The notes: generated by a model not told the origin, from the letters alone. Shown: positions 17,969 through 26,690, counted from the first letter of the stretch. The stretch is DNA of 64,000 bases from Metabacillus litoralis (GCF_003667825.1 NZ_CP033043.1:1489001-1553000), one strand, 5' to 3'. Program-made: numbers and translations.

Positions 17969-18676
17969 TCACGAATTTTCACTAAACAAATGTAACAGCT
18001 CTTTAGCACTATGTACCTCATAATCAGGTGTATAGGCAGCGCCTGCTGGTAACCCCTTCTTTCGATGATTCATCCAGATCGCCTGCCAGCCTGCTTGCTT
18101 TGCTCCAATAATATCCTTTTCAAAATTGTCCCCGATATATACCGTTTTGCTTTGATCAAGACCCATCTTCTGTTCAATAAACTCAAACACTTCCCGTTTC
18201 GGTTTCGCATGCCCAATACTTCCAGAAATAAACGTCTGTTCTGCAGGTATCCAGCGATTAAGACCGAGCTGGTCAATTTTCATGGCTTGATGTTTTTCTT
18301 CACCGTTCGTAAGAATCCCAAGCTGTTTCCCATCTCTGTAAAGAAGATTCAGTAGCTCTTCAACTTCCGGAAACAGTGTAATATTATTTTGTTCAGCAAC
18401 ATATGTTTCATGAAAAATAGCCGCCTTTTCCGTATCAATCGGAATGTTAAAGTCCTTACAGGCAGCAATTATTCGACCGGTTTGCCATTCAAATTGAGAA
18501 ATTTCACCGGTTTCACTTTTATCGAATAAGATCTCACTATATTTTCGACTAGCTTTATATAATTGATCGATTTCCTCATCTGATAAAGCTACTTGAAGCA
18601 GCTTCCTTACCGTTTTATGAAAAGATTGTGCTTGGTCGTAAAGTGTATCATCGACGTCAAAAATATATGTATTCAT
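17969..18676 (-). CDS. HAD-family hydrolase (YjjG/phosphatase type)
   Basis: The product of 235 residues begins MNTYIFDVDDTLYDQ, which holds HAD motif I (DxDDT). Motif II is LTNGEEKH, motif III the Lys of GHAKPKREVF, and motif IV IGDNFEKDIIGA; a helical cap lies between motifs I and II. Family members dephosphorylate small metabolites, often nucleotides. The frame stays open upstream to 18946, but that extension is repeat-derived low-complexity sequence; the ATG at 18676 has GGAG 10 nt before it and starts at the canonical N-terminus. Confidence 0.88.
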   Translation of the reverse strand: MNTYIFDVDDTLYDQAQSFHKTVRKLLQVALSDEEIDQLYKASRKYSEILFDKSETGEISQFEWQTGRIIAACKDFNIPIDTEKAAIFHETYVAEQNNITLFPEVEELLNLLYRDGKQLGILTNGEEKHQAMKIDQLGLNRWIPAEQTFISGSIGHAKPKREVFEFIEQKMGLDQSKTVYIGDNFEKDIIGAKQAGWQAIWMNHRKKGLPAGAAYTPDYEVHSAKELLHLFSENS

Positions 18677-19370
18677 TTTTACAGCGCTCCTTTTGTTTTG
18701 ACAATCATACTGATTATGAGAATTAAAACGAGGGGTCATTCTTAAACGGGTTCGGTTTTGAAGTACTAAATTAGAAATAACCGGACTAATCAAATTAACA
18801 CTTAAATTAACCGACAATTTGATTAGTAAAAGCGCTTGGAATTGTGTCTCCAAGTATTTTGCACTTGGTACTTGTGTTTTCGCTAAAATTTGAAAAATAA
18901 AAGTAAAAATTCCGTTTAAATCGGGAAAAATCAACATTCCACACAAAATAAGGGGAGTTTTTTCGCTTATATGAACCTAATCCCCAAATTTAGCTTAAAA
19001 TATAGAAGTTAACCGGAATATTTCCGCCTATATCGGCAATTTAAGCACCTACTATATACCTTAACCGGAATTTCTCCGCCTATCAATTCCCTGAATAACC
19101 TTTCTACTAAATTTTCTAACTTAAATATTCAAAGCCCTACCACTTTCAGGACATGAATCCTAATTAATTTAGTAACACTAACTTTTGACATCTTGTTGGA
19201 AGGAATTCGAGGTATGGTGCAAAAATTTTGATAAGTAACAAAAAGATTCAGTCCAATTCATTTTGTGAATTGGACTGCTAATTTGTATCTGGATTAAGTT
19301 TTTGTACTCGAAAACCGAGCTGGCTATTCATACACCCATCGCTTTTATGTTCTATTTAAATTTTCTATCG
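18677..19370. repeat. Non-coding stretch with TTAACCGGAAT repeats and a terminator
   Basis: Two near-identical units, TTAACCGGAATATTTCCGCC (from 19009) and TTAACCGGAATTTCTCCGCC (from 19061), lie 52 bp apart, with weaker related pieces (ACCGGACTAATC, TTAACCGACAAT) at 18780-18830. They look like decayed dispersed repeats. A perfect 12-bp hairpin, CAGTCCAATTCA/TGAATTGGACTG at 19249-19277, ends the minus-strand gene that stops at 19371. No gene is supported here. Confidence 0.55.
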
Positions 19371-19673
19371 TTAATTATTATTCTTAGTTTTAAGAAAATA
19401 AATTTCCTTCTCTAGTTTATTAACTTTGTCAGCAATAAATTCATATTCATTCATTCTTTGCTCGTTTGTTAATTCAAACTGACTACCAACACCATCAAGT
19501 TTTGCATCAATCTTGTCAAAACGATTGTGCATTTCAGTTTTGAATTGTGTCATATCTATTTTTAAACTCTTTAAATCTTTGTTCACGTCAGTTTTAAATT
19601 GAGTCATATCTAATTTCATATTCTTTAAATCTTTGTTCATTTCAGTGAGTAGGTTAAGAATTTTTTCATCCAT
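19371..19673 (-). CDS. Coiled-coil protein with internal repeat
   Basis: The 100-residue protein is predicted to be almost fully helical. Two copies of a repeat of about 18 residues (NKDLKNMKLDMTQFKTDV and NKDLKSLKIDMTQFKTEM) with heptad spacing form a coiled coil, followed by a short linker and a second charged helix (ADKVNKLEKEIYFLKTK). There is no signal peptide or membrane segment. I do not recognise a function. GAGGTG precedes the ATG. It lies about 140 bp downstream of a decayed toxin leader that retains a LexA-box promoter, so its transcription may respond to DNA damage; this is inference. Confidence 0.65.
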   Translation of the reverse strand: MDEKILNLLTEMNKDLKNMKLDMTQFKTDVNKDLKSLKIDMTQFKTEMHNRFDKIDAKLDGVGSQFELTNEQRMNEYEFIADKVNKLEKEIYFLKTKNNN

Positions 19674-19736
19674 TATATCACCTCTACCTGATATTATAAT
19701 ATAAATTTGTCAGCTTTTGTTTACTACTTCAGATTA

Positions 19737-19836
19737 AATAAATCATTACATAAGCATCATACTCCTTTTTATGTTGGGTAAAGATGACCACCCATGATCA
19801 TATCTATATTTTACCATAAAACAGGAACGTTTGTTC
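19737..19836 (-). pseudogene. Decayed SOS toxin locus: LexA promoter, leader and four-codon stub
   Basis: GAAC-GTTT-GTTC at 19825-19836 and TAAAAT at 19813-19808 (minus strand) match the LexA box and -10 of the intact toxin at 10107-10135. The leader keeps CATGGGTGGTCA and TTACCC, and a ribosome binding site AAGGAG. The reading frame, however, is only ATG ATG CTT ATG TAA, matching the LMLMM part of the intact toxin, with the rest lost. Confidence 0.65.
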
Positions 19837-19937
19837 TTGTTTATTTAAAAAATTATCAAAAATTCATTTACATAAACTTTTTAAATAAAAGTTGAAATGC
19901 TATGATAATCTTGGAAATCCATTATTTGGGGGCAATC

Positions 19938-20333
19938 ATGAAAAAAACGGTTAAAGTTGTTGCTGCAATCATTGAAAATGAGAAAAAGGAAATTCTTTGT
20001 GCTTTAAGATCACCGGAAATGGCTATGCCAAATATGTGGGAGTTTCCAGGTGGAAAAGTTGAAAAAGACGAAGACATTTATTCTGCTTTAGTGAGAGAGA
20101 TTAAAGAGGAGCTAAACTGTAAGATTGAAACAGTAGATTTGTTTCATGACAATATACATGAATATGAAACCTTTATTATCAATTTAATTGCGATTAAATG
20201 TAGAATTATTGATGGAACACCAACACCTAGTGAGCATTCAACTCTTCTATGGTTGAAAAGAGAAAATCTTAAGTCTTTGAAATGGGCACCAGCTGATGTT
20301 CCCGCAGTTGAGAAACTGATGAGTGAAATCTAA
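19938..20333 (+). CDS. Nudix hydrolase, MutT/8-oxo-dGTP diphosphatase type
   Basis: The product of 131 residues has a complete Nudix box, GGKVEKDEDIYSALVREIKEEL (G39, E45, R53, E54, E57, E58), in the MutT context NMWEFPGGKVE. MutT-type enzymes remove oxidised dGTP from the nucleotide pool; some relatives act on CTP or 5-methyl-CTP. The start is the ATG at 19938, after TTGGGGGCAATC; the frame is open 12 codons further upstream without a good ribosome binding site. A deleted copy of the same gene lies at 25224-25363. Confidence 0.88.
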   Translation: MKKTVKVVAAIIENEKKEILCALRSPEMAMPNMWEFPGGKVEKDEDIYSALVREIKEELNCKIETVDLFHDNIHEYETFIINLIAIKCRIIDGTPTPSEHSTLLWLKRENLKSLKWAPADVPAVEKLMSEI

Positions 20334-20473
20334 CTATATTTTTCAACTATAAAGTATGGATTGAGGGTATTCCTCTAGTCTGAACAAAATATAATTTCAC
20401 ATACTTGTTTTCTACGTTTAAGAATTTCAACTCGATCAGAATAAGTAAACTATGATTCCTCTAAAGTTTTTTA

Positions 20474-20872
20474 TTACCTCCACACATTAGACAACTGCTG
20501 AAATCGAGGTGTTATGATAAACAGTGTTTCTTCTCTTCCATATTCCTCCACTATATTTGGAACTAATTCTACTAGTATATCACTGATCGAATTGATCTCC
20601 ACTTGTAGATTTATAGGTGAAACGTTTTGGAGCATCGTGTACATTTCATTTGTTTCGTCGGCGTTTCGGTAGAGGATGGAAAGGAACTCTTTTTGTTCAG
20701 TTTTATTTTGGTGGGCATTAATCGATGCTCTGGCATATTGCTGCATTTCGGTTAATAGAAGAGAGAGCCGGCGGGCGATCGCGTTTGGCTCTCTTATTTC
20801 TGTAAAGTGATGGTAGAGTTTTGTGTTGGCTTCATAGCTTTTTTGTTCGAGCTTTTGTAAATGAGTTTTCAT
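20474..20872 (-). CDS. Small helical protein in the molybdopterin oxidoreductase operon
   Basis: The 132-residue protein is mostly helical (LEQKSYEANTKLYHHFTE, ARRLSLLLTEMQQYARASINAH) and soluble. I do not recognise the family. It begins 12 bp after the stop of the molybdopterin oxidoreductase gene on the same strand, so it is the last gene of that three-gene unit, and could be a subunit or maturation factor. GAGTGATTTC precedes the ATG. The C-terminus (ETLFIITPRFQQLSNVWR) has no metal-binding residues. Confidence 0.65.
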   Translation of the reverse strand: MKTHLQKLEQKSYEANTKLYHHFTEIREPNAIARRLSLLLTEMQQYARASINAHQNKTEQKEFLSILYRNADETNEMYTMLQNVSPINLQVEINSISDILVELVPNIVEEYGREETLFIITPRFQQLSNVWR

Positions 20873-20883
20873 GAAATCACTCC

Positions 20884-23124
20884 TTATTTCTTTTCTAGTA
20901 ATTTTTCAACTTTACAGGCGCCAGCTTTAAAACGCGGCTGCTTGGATACTTGATCCCAAATATCGACCGTAAGGATATTAGCAGCTTCTTCCTCCGTTAA
21001 TGCTCCATAATGAAACGGGATGAACACCGAACCTGGCATGACCGAGTCTACAATTCTTGCAAGTACGCTAATTGAACCTCGTTTGGTCGTAATTCTAACA
21101 TAGTCACCTGTTTCTAATGATAGTGTTTTAGCGTCAATAGGATGAATTTCTGCATACGCTTCTGGGGCTGCCATTTGTAAAATTGGTGCTCTCCCTGTTT
21201 TCGTTCGTGTATGCCAGTGATACACCAATCGACCGTTGTTTAAGGAAAATGGATATTCTTCATTAGGATGCTCTGGTGCTGGAGTCCAATGAAATCCGTA
21301 AAGGATAGCTCGCCCATTAGCCTCTAGATCTTTAAACTCTTTTCTCGTTCTTGCTCTTCCTGTTTCTAGTAATTTTCCATAAGAGTGAGCATCATCCACA
21401 TTTGTATGAAAATGACCATCCGTATACAAACGCTTTTTTCCTAGTGGGTAGTGCTCATTACACGGCCATTGGATACCGCCAAGCTCCTCCATTTTCTCAT
21501 AAGTCATGCCAGACATATCACAGGGACGCCCCTTTGAGATAAGCTTCCATTCATTGAATGCTTCTTCAGGAGTTTGATAAGTTATTAGAGGTTTCCCGTG
21601 TCGGTCTCTAAGATTCATACGTCTGGAAAACTCTAGCAGCAATTCAAAATCTGATGGCAGTCCGCTCGGAGCTGGAACCGCCTTTCTGAGTACATTTACC
21701 CTTCGCTCTAAATTCGTCATCGTCCCTTCCTTTTCACCCCAAAGAGCTGTTGGCAGTACGAGATCGGCTAGTTCTGCTGTTTCACTTAAGAACGGATCTT
21801 GGACAACGAGAAATACTTTTTTTAACAGCTTGATGACCCGGTCACGATTCGGCAGGGTCACGACTGGATTTGTTGCCATAACCCACATCATTTGGATCGT
21901 TCCGTTTTCTATGAGTTCTAGCATGTTCATGATATGAGTGACAGGACCAACAGGAAGTGTACCGTACGGAAGATTCCACAACTCCTCCATTTCTCGTATA
22001 TGATTAGGGTTGGAAGAGTTACGGTAGCCTGGATAAAACGCGGCACCACCTACTTCTCGGTTAGACATGGCACTTGGCTGTCCGTCCTGCTGAAACGGAC
22101 CGGAACCAGGTTTACCTATTTTCCCCATAATCAAGTGCATCGAATTGACTAAAGTGGCTGCCGGAGTAGCATCCATGCTTTGATAAACTCCTTGTAACAG
22201 AAGTGTCAAGGTCGACTGCGATGTACCTATTAATCTTGCACACTCGTATAGCTCTTCTTTTGATACACCCGTAATGCTCTCTACTACTTCCGGTCGGTAT
22301 GCTACGACTGTATTTCTTAAGCTATCAAAACCAATTGTGTGTTTTTCAATAAAGCTACTATCAATCCAACCATGAGTAATGAGTAAGTGAATGATACCAT
22401 TTAGTAAAGCAACATTCGTTCCACTTTTAGGATAGAGAGATAAATCAGCAAAACGCTGCGTAAGAGTCTGACGCGGATCAATGACAATTAGCTTCGTACC
22501 ATTATTTCTTTTAGCTTCGAGAACTCTTTCCCACATAACTGTATTCGTTTCGCTCATATTAAGACCAATAATGACAATCACTTCTGTACGATCAATGTCC
22601 TCCATGCAGGCTGGAGGTCCGTCTGAACCAAACGATTGAATAAGCGACCACTCGGCGGTAGCCGTACAAAGACGGGTATTAGCATCGATGTTATGCATAC
22701 CTAAGCCTGCCTTCATTACTTTGGCAATCGTATAATATTCTTCTAAATATGCCTGTCCGGTATGATAAAAGCCGAGGCTTTTGGGGCCAACTTGACGGAC
22801 GAGCTCCGTCGTTTTTTCAACTAATAGAGCTAAAGCGTCATCCCATGAGGCTTTTACTAACACCCCTTGCTTATTACGAATAAGTGGGCTCGTTAATCGA
22901 TCTGTACTGTTATTGGCCCACCATTGATTTTCTCCCTTAGGTCCTAGTCTTCCTTGGTTAGTGGGATATTGCTTATTTCCTTTTATGCCTACGATTTGGT
23001 CGTCTTTTACTGCCACAAAGCAACCACAGCCGTTGGAGCATATATTACAGGTCGAATACACCCATCGATCAATTTCACCTTGTGTATAAACGTTCAGATC
23101 CTCTCTGCTGTTTTTCCATGCCAT
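20884..23124 (-). CDS. Molybdopterin oxidoreductase, nitrate reductase/formate dehydrogenase type
   Basis: This 746-residue protein has the full MopB fold: N-terminal Fe-S segment (C26, C29, C33, with an extra C35), molybdopterin domains II/III, and the C-terminal MopB-binding barrel (from about 630, GDYVRITTKRGSISVLARI). It has no Tat signal, so is cytoplasmic, as assimilatory nitrate reductases are. Oddly, the usual fourth Fe-S cysteine in the GRLCxKG motif is Gly61 (GRLGPKG). RLCTATAEW at about residue 150 carries a Cys that could be the Mo ligand, as in nitrate reductase relatives. The substrate cannot be set from sequence. It is flanked in one operon by a 74-residue and a 132-residue protein; no electron-transfer subunit is adjacent. 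Confidence 0.85.
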   Translation of the reverse strand: MAWKNSREDLNVYTQGEIDRWVYSTCNICSNGCGCFVAVKDDQIVGIKGNKQYPTNQGRLGPKGENQWWANNSTDRLTSPLIRNKQGVLVKASWDDALALLVEKTTELVRQVGPKSLGFYHTGQAYLEEYYTIAKVMKAGLGMHNIDANTRLCTATAEWSLIQSFGSDGPPACMEDIDRTEVIVIIGLNMSETNTVMWERVLEAKRNNGTKLIVIDPRQTLTQRFADLSLYPKSGTNVALLNGIIHLLITHGWIDSSFIEKHTIGFDSLRNTVVAYRPEVVESITGVSKEELYECARLIGTSQSTLTLLLQGVYQSMDATPAATLVNSMHLIMGKIGKPGSGPFQQDGQPSAMSNREVGGAAFYPGYRNSSNPNHIREMEELWNLPYGTLPVGPVTHIMNMLELIENGTIQMMWVMATNPVVTLPNRDRVIKLLKKVFLVVQDPFLSETAELADLVLPTALWGEKEGTMTNLERRVNVLRKAVPAPSGLPSDFELLLEFSRRMNLRDRHGKPLITYQTPEEAFNEWKLISKGRPCDMSGMTYEKMEELGGIQWPCNEHYPLGKKRLYTDGHFHTNVDDAHSYGKLLETGRARTRKEFKDLEANGRAILYGFHWTPAPEHPNEEYPFSLNNGRLVYHWHTRTKTGRAPILQMAAPEAYAEIHPIDAKTLSLETGDYVRITTKRGSISVLARIVDSVMPGSVFIPFHYGALTEEEAANILTVDIWDQVSKQPRFKAGACKVEKLLEKK

Positions 23125-23126
23125 AC

Positions 23127-23351
23127 CTAATCCCCCTTAGTTTTTTTCTGTAAAATTTCAGTTATTTGCTGGTACGAAGGATACGTTGGATATGGTTTGA
23201 TCGGTCGATAAGGAGAAAAGGGTGGCATATGAGGAGTTTCAGCTGAGTAGATCGGCAGGTCATTTCGAGGGATATTTGTTTCTGTTCTAAAGGGCGGAAA
23301 AATGAGTTGATCTAGCTGTAACTTCTTATTTTTTTCAGATAGTGGCTCCAT
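23127..23351 (-). CDS. Small proline-rich protein upstream of the molybdopterin enzyme
   Basis: This 74-residue protein has no cysteine and no membrane segment; its middle is proline- and tyrosine-rich (MPPFSPYRPIKPYPTYPSYQ), suggesting an extended chain that wraps on a partner. It ends two bases before the start of the oxidoreductase gene, so the two are probably translationally coupled and the products may bind each other. I do not recognise a family. Confidence 0.6.
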   Translation of the reverse strand: MEPLSEKNKKLQLDQLIFPPFRTETNIPRNDLPIYSAETPHMPPFSPYRPIKPYPTYPSYQQITEILQKKTKGD

Positions 23352-23442
23352 ATCGTTTTCCCCTTCCGTTTTTGCTTATGTATATTCTTTGTGGTTATGA
23401 GATAGAAGCATCTGAATGAATGATTTTTCATATTTGATATAT

Positions 23443-23483
23443 AAAAAGGATCATCAGTCTATAGCAGACTAATGATCCTTTTT
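23443..23483 (-). terminator. Strong bidirectional terminator after uppS
   Basis: AAAAAGGATCAT...AGTCT pairs with AGACT...ATGATCCTTTTT around ATAGC; T-runs occur on both strands. It separates the uppS-like gene from the molybdopterin operon. Confidence 0.85.
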
Positions 23484-23565
23484 ACTCATTTAAGTTTGGT
23501 CTTGGTATTAAAGGCAGAAGCGTGCAACAGTAAGCGCAATTATTTCCTACTCAGCATTCACTGCC

Positions 23566-24336
23566 TTATATTCCGCCATACCGTCTTTTTCGTTGCCCGT
23601 ATTCTTTTAAGGCATGTAGAAATTCATCCTCAGAAAAATCCGGCCAAAGAACATCTGTAAACCAAAACTCTGTGTAGGCTAACTGCCAGAGCAGGAAATT
23701 ACTTAGGCGCTTTTCCCCTCCTGTTCGAATAAGAAGATCAGGATCTTTTAGACCAGTTGTATAGAGATATTTTGAAAACTGCTGCTCATCCAGCTCATCG
23801 AGTGATAATTTTTCATCGTTTAGATCTGTGAACATTTTTTTCATAGCTTTTAGAATTTCGTGTCTACTACCATAGTTGAGCGCAATATTCAGCTGAAGCC
23901 CGTCATTATCCTTTGTGCGGTCAATCGCATACTGAACGGCTTCACGTGTATGTGCTGGGAGATTTTCCATATCACCGATTGCCTCAATGCGTACATTATT
24001 AGCTATAAGCTCTGGTAGATATATAGACAAAAACTCCTTTGGAAGCCTTAATAATGAGTCTACCTCTACCTTTGGTCGTTTCCAGTTTTCCGTGGAAAAT
24101 GTATAAAGTGTTAAAACCTTCACCTTGCATTTGACTGCAATCTTAACGATTTTAACGACAGTTGATACTCCTTCTTTATGACCTGCTACTCGTGGCATTC
24201 CACGATTTCCCGCCCAACGTCCGTTTCCGTCCATAATGATCGCAACATGGTCTGGCGTATGAAGGTTTAATGTATCTTCTTCTAGATTATTAAAGGGTTT
24301 TTCTAATTGTTTACTATTGAGAAAAGGAATTTTCAT
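23566..24336 (-). CDS. Isoprenyl transferase (UppS family)
   Basis: The product of 256 residues carries the cis-prenyltransferase signatures: HVAIIMDGNGRWA (catalytic Asp36), the GHKEG loop, TLYTFSTENWKRP, NYGSRHEI and DLLIRTGGEKRLSNFLLWQLAYTE. These enzymes add isopentenyl units to farnesyl diphosphate to make undecaprenyl diphosphate, the cell-wall lipid carrier. The main Bacillus uppS lies in the frr-cdsA-dxr cluster; those genes are absent here, so this is probably an additional copy. ATG 24336 is preceded by AGGAGGTGG; the frame extends to 24381, where it would overlap the HTH gene. Confidence 0.9.
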   Translation of the reverse strand: MKIPFLNSKQLEKPFNNLEEDTLNLHTPDHVAIIMDGNGRWAGNRGMPRVAGHKEGVSTVVKIVKIAVKCKVKVLTLYTFSTENWKRPKVEVDSLLRLPKEFLSIYLPELIANNVRIEAIGDMENLPAHTREAVQYAIDRTKDNDGLQLNIALNYGSRHEILKAMKKMFTDLNDEKLSLDELDEQQFSKYLYTTGLKDPDLLIRTGGEKRLSNFLLWQLAYTEFWFTDVLWPDFSEDEFLHALKEYGQRKRRYGGI

Positions 24337-24358
24337 TGAAATTTTCCACCTCCTGTTA

Positions 24359-24580
24359 TTATTCCTCATTATCCTGGTCACTTTTGTATTCTAAAATATC
24401 ACCGGGTTGACATTCTAATGCCTTACAAATGGCATTTAAAGTTGATAAGCGAACCGCTTTGGCCTTTCCGTTTTTCAATATAGAAAGATTCGCCATGGTG
24501 ATCCCTACTCTCTCTGATAGTTCCGTAACACTCATTTTTCTTTTCGCTAACATCACATCAATATTTATAATAATTGCCAT
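24359..24580 (-). CDS. Cro/C1-type HTH regulator, YozG-like
   Basis: This 73-residue protein is a single helix-turn-helix domain (KMSVTELSERVGITMANLSILKNGKAKAVRLSTLNAICKALECQPGDILEY), the compact form that is nearly always found beside a DUF2975 membrane protein, as with yozG/yoaS in Bacillus subtilis. It begins 11 bp after the DUF2975 gene on the same strand, so the pair is co-transcribed and probably self-regulated. Confidence 0.88.
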   Translation of the reverse strand: MAIIINIDVMLAKRKMSVTELSERVGITMANLSILKNGKAKAVRLSTLNAICKALECQPGDILEYKSDQDNEE

Positions 24581-24591
24581 TGTTGTTCACC

Positions 24592-25092
24592 TCAGACCGT
24601 TAAATCATTTTCTGATTTTATATGAATAGCTTCTTGTAATAGTCTTTGGAGTACGGCGGCAAAGACTGCGATAACCATTGATGCCCCAATAATGACCATT
24701 CCGATTAAGATGAGGCCTGGTGCGTCGTCCCACTCGGATATGATGTAGACAAACGGTAGGTTTACCACATAAAAACCACTTATGGTGATGGCGCATTTTT
24801 TTATCTTCTTAAGAGCTTTTACAGATAAATCCGAAAAAGCTAGGTTTTGATCAATATAACTCAATAGCCTTAAAGCTTGATACAACGCTATGTAAAACGG
24901 TATCGCCGATAAATACATCAAAAATAAAATACTAAATACAATATAAGCCAACTCAGAACCCATTTTTACTTGCTCGATTGCTTCAGTTGCTATCTGAGGT
25001 AATAAAAAGATACACAATGCAAGAACAGGAATCCCCATAAAAATAACAGCCGTTTTTAAAAAGAATGTTGATCCGCGTTTCATAAAAAGCAC
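24592..25092 (-). CDS. DUF2975 membrane protein, YoaS-like
   Basis: The 166-residue protein has four membrane segments (about 11-30, 45-68, 93-118, 123-147) with the pattern of the DUF2975 family and a charged amphipathic stretch (DQNLAFSDLSVKALKKIKK) between helices two and three. It is the partner of the downstream HTH protein. Function is unknown; the pair may be a membrane sensor and its regulator. GAGGTGC lies upstream of the start. Confidence 0.85.
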   Translation of the reverse strand: MLFMKRGSTFFLKTAVIFMGIPVLALCIFLLPQIATEAIEQVKMGSELAYIVFSILFLMYLSAIPFYIALYQALRLLSYIDQNLAFSDLSVKALKKIKKCAITISGFYVVNLPFVYIISEWDDAPGLILIGMVIIGASMVIAVFAAVLQRLLQEAIHIKSENDLTV

Positions 25093-25223
25093 CTCACTGT
25101 TTTGTTGTCATGTTGAAATTTAACACAAATTTTATCGTTTTACAATAAATATTTATTTAAAAATATGTATTTTTTACTGTTAAACCCTATATCAGAGGGA
25201 AATAAACTTGTATGGGGCATATC

Positions 25224-25363
25224 ATGAATAACGAATAAAGTTGTTGCTGCCATTATCGAAAATGATCAAATTGAAATTCAATGTGTTTTTAGATCGTCGG
25301 AAATGGCACCGGATGATGTTCCAACCGTTGAGAAATTGACTGTGGAGGTTACTTCTTTATAAC
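25224..25363 (+). pseudogene. Internally deleted copy of the Nudix gene
   Basis: The reading KVVAAIIENDQIEIQC then VFRSSEM joins directly to APDDVPTVEKLTVEV. This matches the start (KVVAAIIENEKKEILCALRSPEM) and end (APADVPAVEKLMSEI) of the Nudix gene at 19938-20333, with about 90 residues including the Nudix box missing. The intact gene has GAAATGG at both deletion edges and the junction here keeps one copy, so the deletion ran between short direct repeats. A frameshift also separates the ATG (25224) from the rest. It is not functional. Confidence 0.82.
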
Positions 25364-25676
25364 CTTTCTTTATACATTATTTTAGAGAACACCTGATAAG
25401 GTTCCAGTGAAATAGGACAATGTCACCCATTGTCCCTAGTTAAAACATGTTTATATAACCTTACCCATTTCAAAAGGTATACCAAAATTTAATCAATCAA
25501 CTGAAATACCATTAGAGCAGTGGTGGTGGTGGCATTTAGACAAAATAATCTCCCCTTACAAAATGCCTTTCTCATGATGTAAAAATACTATTTTACTTGT
25601 ATTTAAAAAAGTTTCTATTCCAAAAAAACCTCACAAGTTGAGATAACAACTTTGTGAGGTTTTACCTAATTACTTA
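25364..25676 (-). terminator. Gene-free stretch with the frl operon terminator
   Basis: The only clear feature is a hairpin at 25625-25663 (AAAACCTCACAA/TTTGTGAGGTTTT arms), with a run of T on the minus strand, just after the last frlB-like stop codon. It ends the frl operon. The rest of the stretch shows no gene. Confidence 0.8.
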
Positions 25677-26690
25677 TTAAAACGGAACCTTCTTATAATA
25701 CCTTCTCGTTGTAAGTGGATGATTTCGCTCCTTCTCAAGGTGGCAGCTTACTCGTTCAAGTAAAGTGGCCAACACAATTGGAGAAACTAAATGTCTTAAT
25801 TCTGACGAGATTCCTTCTAGTTCGTAGTCCTTCGTATCAAATACAGTAAGCTCCTTAGAATAGTTCTCGGCAAATCGTTGAACCCGTTCGGTAAGCGTTC
25901 GAGATTTGTCTTCTCCTTTTAAGAGGATGATGCTTGTATCTTCTTCTACTAATTCTAGTGTCCCATGGAAAAAATCAGATGCATGAACAGGTCGGGTTTT
26001 GATCCATTGCATTTCTTCTAGAATACACATAGCATAATAATAGGTTTGACCCCAGTCTACACCAGTTCCCGAAAGAATATGATAGGGTGTTTCTTTATGT
26101 TTACTCGCAAAAGCTGCAGCACGGTTTTCGGTAGCTTCCTTTACCTTCAATAATGCAGCTGGTAGCTGTTTCATTTCTTCACCAAATCGATGATACTCTG
26201 GTAATTCATTCCGTTTATACATTAACCTGAAAGCTATGAGATAGGATTGAATATAAAAAGATTCACAGGATGTATCATCTTCGGCAAAATTCACAAATGT
26301 ATAATCGGTCATGGTTGCTAACGGAGTATTTCCATGACCAACCAGGCTAATCGTTGTTGCTCCCTTTTCCTTACAAAAGCTTGCCACTTCAACTGTTTCT
26401 TTTGTTGTGCCAGATAACGAAGCTAGAATCACTAATGATTTTTCAGTCAAATGCTTGTGATCCATATGCATTAATTCTGAAGATATTTCAGTATAAACAG
26501 GCAAAGTTGAGTTATTTTTCAGGATATACTCGGCAGCAAACATTAAAATAGCTGCTCCACCTGTACCAACGAAAAAGACATTATCAATTCCTTGCTCGAC
26601 AATCCCATCAATGGCTTGATTCATTTCATCCTGTAGCGACAGTGCACCGTTTTGTATGTTCAAAAATCTTTCAACATCAAAGTTGAACAT
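25677..26690 (-). CDS. frlB: SIS-domain sugar deglycase, FrlB-like (copy 1)
   Basis: The 337-residue protein has two SIS (sugar isomerase) domains: VFFVGTGGAAILMFAAEY with SLSGTTKETVEVA in the first, and HVASDFFHGTLELVEEDTS in the second, where the Glu is the expected general base. FrlB-type deglycases split fructosamine 6-phosphates (Amadori products bound to amino acids) into glucose 6-phosphate and the free amine. It is the last gene of the frl cluster and 12 bp after its paralogue, with which it shares length and motif order. Two copies may serve different amine moieties; this is inference. Confidence 0.82.
   Translation of the reverse strand: MFNFDVERFLNIQNGALSLQDEMNQAIDGIVEQGIDNVFFVGTGGAAILMFAAEYILKNNSTLPVYTEISSELMHMDHKHLTEKSLVILASLSGTTKETVEVASFCKEKGATTISLVGHGNTPLATMTDYTFVNFAEDDTSCESFYIQSYLIAFRLMYKRNELPEYHRFGEEMKQLPAALLKVKEATENRAAAFASKHKETPYHILSGTGVDWGQTYYYAMCILEEMQWIKTRPVHASDFFHGTLELVEEDTSIILLKGEDKSRTLTERVQRFAENYSKELTVFDTKDYELEGISSELRHLVSPIVLATLLERVSCHLEKERNHPLTTRRYYKKVPF

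Noticed and set aside
18677-18946. N-terminal extension of the HAD gene by 90 codons
   Set aside because: HAD proteins begin at the DxDxT strand; the extension is low-complexity repeat DNA and the ATG at 18676 has its own GGAG.
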